In this document: in pieces, positions 60,213 through 64,000 of the stretch
How positions within the stretch are numbered: the stretch's first letter is position 1
How the letters are laid out: each line of letters begins with the position of its first letter
DNA from: DASXHY01 sp036272195
Lineage (GTDB): Bacteria; Verrucomicrobiota; Verrucomicrobiia; Limisphaerales; DASXHY01
Length of the DNA stretch: 64,000 bases
Assembly (NCBI GenBank): GCA_036272195.1
Contig: DATAZE010000049.1
Span: 289,603-353,602 of the forward strand
Direction: 5' to 3'
Program-made: the position numbers and the translations under genes
The notes under the pieces: generated by a model
The model's database searches: none
What the model was told of the DNA's origin: nothing
Seen by the model: only the letters and a program-made list of their open reading frames with translations

Positions 60213-63200
60213 TTACGGCGACACCACGCGGTAGAAACGTCGAACAAAATTCAACGCGCTGTGGTCGGCAAAGGGAACGGGCGAAATCGTGGGCGTGAAG
60301 TTGGTCAGTTCAACCCACGAGTTTGATGCCGAAAGATTCGTTGTGGCCTGGATGCGATAGGAAGCATTTGGTTGTAAAGCGATATTGAATCCAAATACCC
60401 CGTTAGTGCGCGCCAAGGGTCCAACAATCGTGCTGGTCGCTGTCACCGTGGCGTTAGTGGCCGTGACGGACGCGCTGAATTCGCTCGTATCGCCGGTAGT
60501 GGTGTCGGTCGCGGTGGCGGCGATGAGTTGGTTTGCGAAGCTGCCGCCTGTATTAAATGAAAAATTCCCATTGCCGGACGAGTCGGTCGTCAAAGACGCG
60601 CTGCCAAGATAAACCTGGCCTTCGCCATGCCCCGAAGGGTCGGCGGCGGGGTTGCGGTACACATCAATTAGAAAAGCGCGATTCGGCGTGCTGTTCAACG
60701 TGCCCGCGACGGTCGTGCTGCCGCCGGAAACCGATGCGTTCGTAATTATCGGAAAGTTCTGGAGATTATTCGGGCCGGTATCGGAGTCCTGCAAATCGTT
60801 CGCCGTGACGCCGAATGCGTCTTCGGTGCCGCCAGCGAGATTGATTCCCAGCCTGGTGTTGTTAAAAAGTGCATTGCCGCGAATGGTATTGCTGGTCGAA
60901 CCGGAATCGTAAATCGCCACGCCCTCGAGTCCGTTATTGGCAATCAAGTTTCCCGCGCCGACGCCACTCACATCGAATCCGATGACATTGCCCTGCGCCC
61001 CATTCACGATAACGACCCCTTCGAAAAGATTGCTGACGGCCGTCACCCCGTCAGCTCCCACACCGATATAATTTCCCTGAACGACGTTGCCGATGGTTCC
61101 GGGATCGCTGATCCACACGCCGCGTGTGCCGTTGCCTGAAAGAATATTGCGCGCCGCCGGCGAAGTACCGCCGATGAGATTGCTCGCGGCTCCATTGAGC
61201 ATCACAATTCCCTCGACGCCGTTGCCCAACCGCGTCAGACCATCAGCACCCACGCCGATGTTATTTCCCTGCACGAGATTTCCCGCCGCGCCCGCACCCG
61301 AAATGTAGATGCCGTGAAATTGATTTGCCGCGATGACATTCCCGGCGCCGGTTGCCGTGCCGCCAATTTGATTGCCCGGCGCGCTGAGAATCACCACCCC
61401 TTCAATCAGATTCGAAACCGCAGTCACGCCGCCGATGTCCGTCCCGATAAAATTGCCCTGGATCAAATTGGACGAAGTTCCCGCGTCCGAAATGAAAATT
61501 CCATCGCCGACGTTGCCGGAGATAATGTTTCGCGTGGCGGGATCGGGTGTGCCGATGACATTTGCGAAAGCGCCACTCTGGATCGACACCCCGGATTGCC
61601 CATTGGGCAGTGAACCAGCGCCATTGATGTTTACGCCAAGATAATTGCCGAGAACCTCATTCCCGCTGGTGCCGGGGTCCGAGATGAGCACGCCGTTCCC
61701 CCCATTGCACGAAATCAGATTGCGAGCCGCCGGTGTGCTGCCGCCGACGATATTTCCCGAAGCGCCGTTCACGATGAACACGCCGCTGGAAAAATTGCTG
61801 AGCGGGCTCAGGCCGTCGGGCGTGGTGCCGATTAAATTACCCCGCACAAGATTGCCGCGAGTGTTCGGGTCGCCGATGCTGACACCGTTTCCGTCATTGC
61901 CGGAAATTAAATTTCCGGCGCCCACATTCGTGCCGCCGACCAGATTATTTAGTGCGCCATTCCAAATGCCTACGCCGGTGAAACCATTGGGCACGCTATT
62001 TGCGCCGCTCACATCCGTGCCGATGCGGTTGCCGAGGACGAAATTGTTGCTCGTCCCGGGATCGGCGATATAAATGCCCTCGGAAAAATTTCCAGAAACG
62101 ATATTGCCTTCCCCGGCGTTCGTGCCGCCAATGAGATTATCGTGCGCACCGCCCAGCGCGTAAATACCGGCGAATGAATTCGGCACCGCAGCGGTCCCGG
62201 CGGCGTTCAATCCCACAAAGTTTCCCTGAACCACATTGTTGCTCGCGTCGTTTCCCAGCAGATACACACCCACCGTGCCGTTGCCGGAAATCACGTTGCG
62301 CGCGCCTGCGTTTGCGCCACCGATGATGACATCATTCGCCCCGTCGAATACGGCTATTCCTCCATAAATATTTGGGATGGCCTGGTTGCCGCTTGCGTCC
62401 GTGCCGATAAAATTTCCCTGAACTACGGTTCCGGTTGTGCCCGCGTCGCCGATGAAAATTCCATACTCCCCATTGGCGGAAATGACGTTGCCTGCGCCCG
62501 CGTTCGTGCCGCCCACGATGGTATTTCGCGCGCCGCCCCAAATGCCGATCCCGCTGTAACCGTTGGAAACCGTCAACGCGCCCGAGGCATCCAGGCCGAG
62601 ATAATTTCCCATGACCACGTTGTTATCGCTGTTGGGTTCCGTGATGGTGATGCCGTAGGAAAAAACATTCCCGCTGAGGACATTTCGCTGGCTGGCATTG
62701 GTGCCGCCGATCACGTTGCCGTGCGCGCCGCCCGCGATATTCACGCCTTGAAACCCGTTGGGAGCGGAGTTGGTGCCGTCGGGAGCAAGGCCGAGAAAGC
62801 AACCTTCCACATGATTGCTCGCGCAGAAGTTGTAAAGCATTTCAACGGCGGAAAAAGTCACCTTCTCGATGGCCAACCCCCGAAGCGTGCAATGCGATTC
62901 GAAAAGTTGCATGCCGCTCGCGCCGCCGGTTTCCGGCAGCAACTGTGAGCCGTCGATCGCCACAACCGGCTTTCCCGCGAAGCCCGGTTGCGTGGTGGCG
63001 TCAATCACCGTCCCGTCGGTCGCTAGCGGCGGCAATTCGCCCGTCAGGTAAATTGTGTAAACGCCGTTGGAATAACCGGCGTCAGAAGTGGGAATATTAA
63101 ACTGGATGGTCGTGCCGGGATGATCGTTCGCGTAATAAATCGCCGCCCGCAGGCTGCCCAAACCCACATCCGCGGTGGTGGTCACGATGTTCGCGAGCGG

Positions 63201-63902
63201 TGTGGACGGCGGGCCGTACAGATACGCGGCGCCGGCACGGTCAAGCGGACTGATGCAGAAGTTGCCGATGCGGTTGTAATAGTGCGCGACATATTGCGGC
63301 TGCGGCGCGATCACATCCTCATTCGGGTCCGCGGCGAACAACCGACGGCCATAGTGCATCACGGATTCGAAATCGTAAGCGCCGAATGAAGTGGAGTTCG
63401 TGTCGATGACATACAAATCGGAGATGCCGCCAGTTCCCGGCCCTTCTCCATCGCCCGACTGAAGATTATTGAAATTGACCGTGATGTAATCATCGCGATT
63501 CGTGCGCACCTGCTCGTGCTGGAAGCCGAGCAAGTGACCAGTCTCGTGGCAGATTTGCGAGCGCGCGAGACTGTCAATCGTCATGACCGGCGGATCGCTG
63601 GCCACATACGTGTTGGTGCCTTTCTGGTAAAAGAAACGGAGGATGACGTACTGGCTCTCGGTCGTGCGAGGAATGAATTTCACATTCGCCGCCAATTCCC
63701 ACTCGCGCATACCGTCCAGATAGACTTGCTCCTGCTGCGGCGTGATGCCCGGGTCGAATTGATACGGCACAACGCCCCCGGGCCATGGTACCGTGGCGGG
63801 AGTGACTCCCTGATAAAAAGTCGCCGCCGACGCGCGGTGCAAGCCGGCGCAAAACACGGCCGCTACAAACAATGCTTCCACAGCCTGTCTTCTGATTTTC
63901 AT
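60213..63902 (-). CDS. Secreted astacin-like metalloprotease with ~16 beta-helix repeats
   Basis: 1,229 residues from ATG 63902 (TTG 63914 is a poorer start). Signal peptide ALFVAAVFCAGLHRASA. M12A-type zinc site HETGHLLGFQHE (residues 119-130) and the Met-turn SVMHYG (about 182) mark an astacin-like protease. A CSLREAI-like block follows at about 240 (VGLGSLRAAIYYAND), then about 16 repeats of ~46 residues, each with VIGGTN-x-GAGNVISGN and VQGNFIGTD-type motifs (right-handed parallel beta-helix). The end is FYRVVSP, the shared exoprotein tail. No prodomain of the animal type is seen. A secreted proteolytic, probably carbohydrate-surface-associated protein. Confidence 0.88.
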   Translation of the reverse strand: MKIRRQAVEALFVAAVFCAGLHRASAATFYQGVTPATVPWPGGVVPYQFDPGITPQQEQVYLDGMREWELAANVKFIPRTTESQYVILRFFYQKGTNTYVASDPPVMTIDSLARSQICHETGHLLGFQHEQVRTNRDDYITVNFNNLQSGDGEGPGTGGISDLYVIDTNSTSFGAYDFESVMHYGRRLFAADPNEDVIAPQPQYVAHYYNRIGNFCISPLDRAGAAYLYGPPSTPLANIVTTTADVGLGSLRAAIYYANDHPGTTIQFNIPTSDAGYSNGVYTIYLTGELPPLATDGTVIDATTQPGFAGKPVVAIDGSQLLPETGGASGMQLFESHCTLRGLAIEKVTFSAVEMLYNFCASNHVEGCFLGLAPDGTNSAPNGFQGVNIAGGAHGNVIGGTNASQRNVLSGNVFSYGITITEPNSDNNVVMGNYLGLDASGALTVSNGYSGIGIWGGARNTIVGGTNAGAGNVISANGEYGIFIGDAGTTGTVVQGNFIGTDASGNQAIPNIYGGIAVFDGANDVIIGGANAGARNVISGNGTVGVYLLGNDASNNVVQGNFVGLNAAGTAAVPNSFAGIYALGGAHDNLIGGTNAGEGNIVSGNFSEGIYIADPGTSNNFVLGNRIGTDVSGANSVPNGFTGVGIWNGALNNLVGGTNVGAGNLISGNDGNGVSIGDPNTRGNLVRGNLIGTTPDGLSPLSNFSSGVFIVNGASGNIVGGSTPAARNLISCNGGNGVLISDPGTSGNEVLGNYLGVNINGAGSLPNGQSGVSIQSGAFANVIGTPDPATRNIISGNVGDGIFISDAGTSSNLIQGNFIGTDIGGVTAVSNLIEGVVILSAPGNQIGGTATGAGNVIAANQFHGIYISGAGAAGNLVQGNNIGVGADGLTRLGNGVEGIVMLNGAASNLIGGTSPAARNILSGNGTRGVWISDPGTIGNVVQGNYIGVGADGVTAVSNLFEGVVIVNGAQGNVIGFDVSGVGAGNLIANNGLEGVAIYDSGSTSNTIRGNALFNNTRLGINLAGGTEDAFGVTANDLQDSDTGPNNLQNFPIITNASVSGGSTTVAGTLNSTPNRAFLIDVYRNPAADPSGHGEGQVYLGSASLTTDSSGNGNFSFNTGGSFANQLIAATATDTTTGDTSEFSASVTATNATVTATSTIVGPLARTNGVFGFNIALQPNASYRIQATTNLSASNSWVELTNFTPTISPVPFADHSALNFVRRFYRVVSP

Positions 63903-64000
63903 GGCATCTTTCAACGCTTACAGCTCTGAACGGGGTATGCGAAAATTTTACCCGGTCCATGGGATTTGTCACGACGACAATGTGTCTTTCGCAGGGCTGA

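Noticed and set aside
60400..63000. CRISPR-like regular repeats
   Set aside because: The ~140-bp spacing is coding repeats of the beta-helix array; no short direct repeats with unique spacers and no cas genes.

Overview
The window reads as chromosomal DNA of a free-living, Gram-negative Verrucomicrobiota bacterium, most like the Pedosphaera/Limisphaerales soil and freshwater lineages. This placement is inferred from gene content: a pseudopilin with an H-X9-DG tail, secreted beta-helix proteins ending in an FYRV-x-P type tail, many secreted glycoside hydrolases, an LptD-like outer-membrane protein, and a SUI1 factor next to a GreA-like factor. No rRNA or other phylogenetic marker was available. 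Both strands are used, operons are short, and much of the intergenic DNA is palindromic repeats.

Region by region. 1-9.6 kb: secreted carbohydrate catabolism (GH2 beta-galactosidase cut by the left edge, a three-repeat exoprotein, a GH27 alpha-galactosidase and an SGNH hydrolase). 9.6-17.1 kb: a DUF455/ATP-grasp fusion, then a secretion-related locus with a beta-helix protein divergent from a pseudopilin and a beta-helix/GH99-like fusion. 17.1-22.6 kb: SUI1, GreA-like, tRNA-Gly, pyrC, thioredoxin-like, carA and FHA. 22.6-27.5 kb: an accessory stretch of small membrane or lipoprotein genes, a DinB-family gene and a MITE-like insertion with a perfect 9-bp target duplication. 27.5-36.4 kb: a degenerate tRNA-Ser, GH29, hemB, an LptD-like gene, a BON lipoprotein and an esterase. 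36.4-45.5 kb: LemA, an Fe-S or sulfur-related pair (Cys-less rhodanese, NifU-like), DAHP synthase with an aromatic leader-peptide attenuator, glutamate dehydrogenase and GH39. 45.5-49.9 kb: queE, an aminotransferase, rsmA and tadA. 49.9-60.1 kb: mostly minus-strand genes (Nudix, DUF481, GT9 heptosyltransferase-like, phosphoesterase, acylphosphatase, toxin-antitoxin pair, slipin/NfeD). 60.2-63.9 kb: a giant secreted astacin-like metalloprotease with about 16 beta-helix repeats.

The two most striking signals are regulatory and mobile. (1) The DAHP synthase gene is preceded by a 28-codon leader ORF carrying Phe-Ala-Gly-Trp-Tyr-Tyr-Phe, an intrinsic terminator and a 7-bp alternative antiterminator helix, which together form a complete ribosome-mediated attenuator that can be read from the sequence. 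(2) Two four-helix-bundle (S23/IVP-type) genes are each enclosed by inverted arrays of degenerate heptamer repeats and sit exactly at gene junctions, where they supply the stop codon of the upstream gene. The same kind of 7- or 8-bp tandem repeat occurs at several other places, including inside queE and the aminotransferase gene. Together they suggest a mobile IVS-like element family tied to heptamer repeats. A separate palindromic MITE-like family of about 262 bp has three full copies and one deleted copy.
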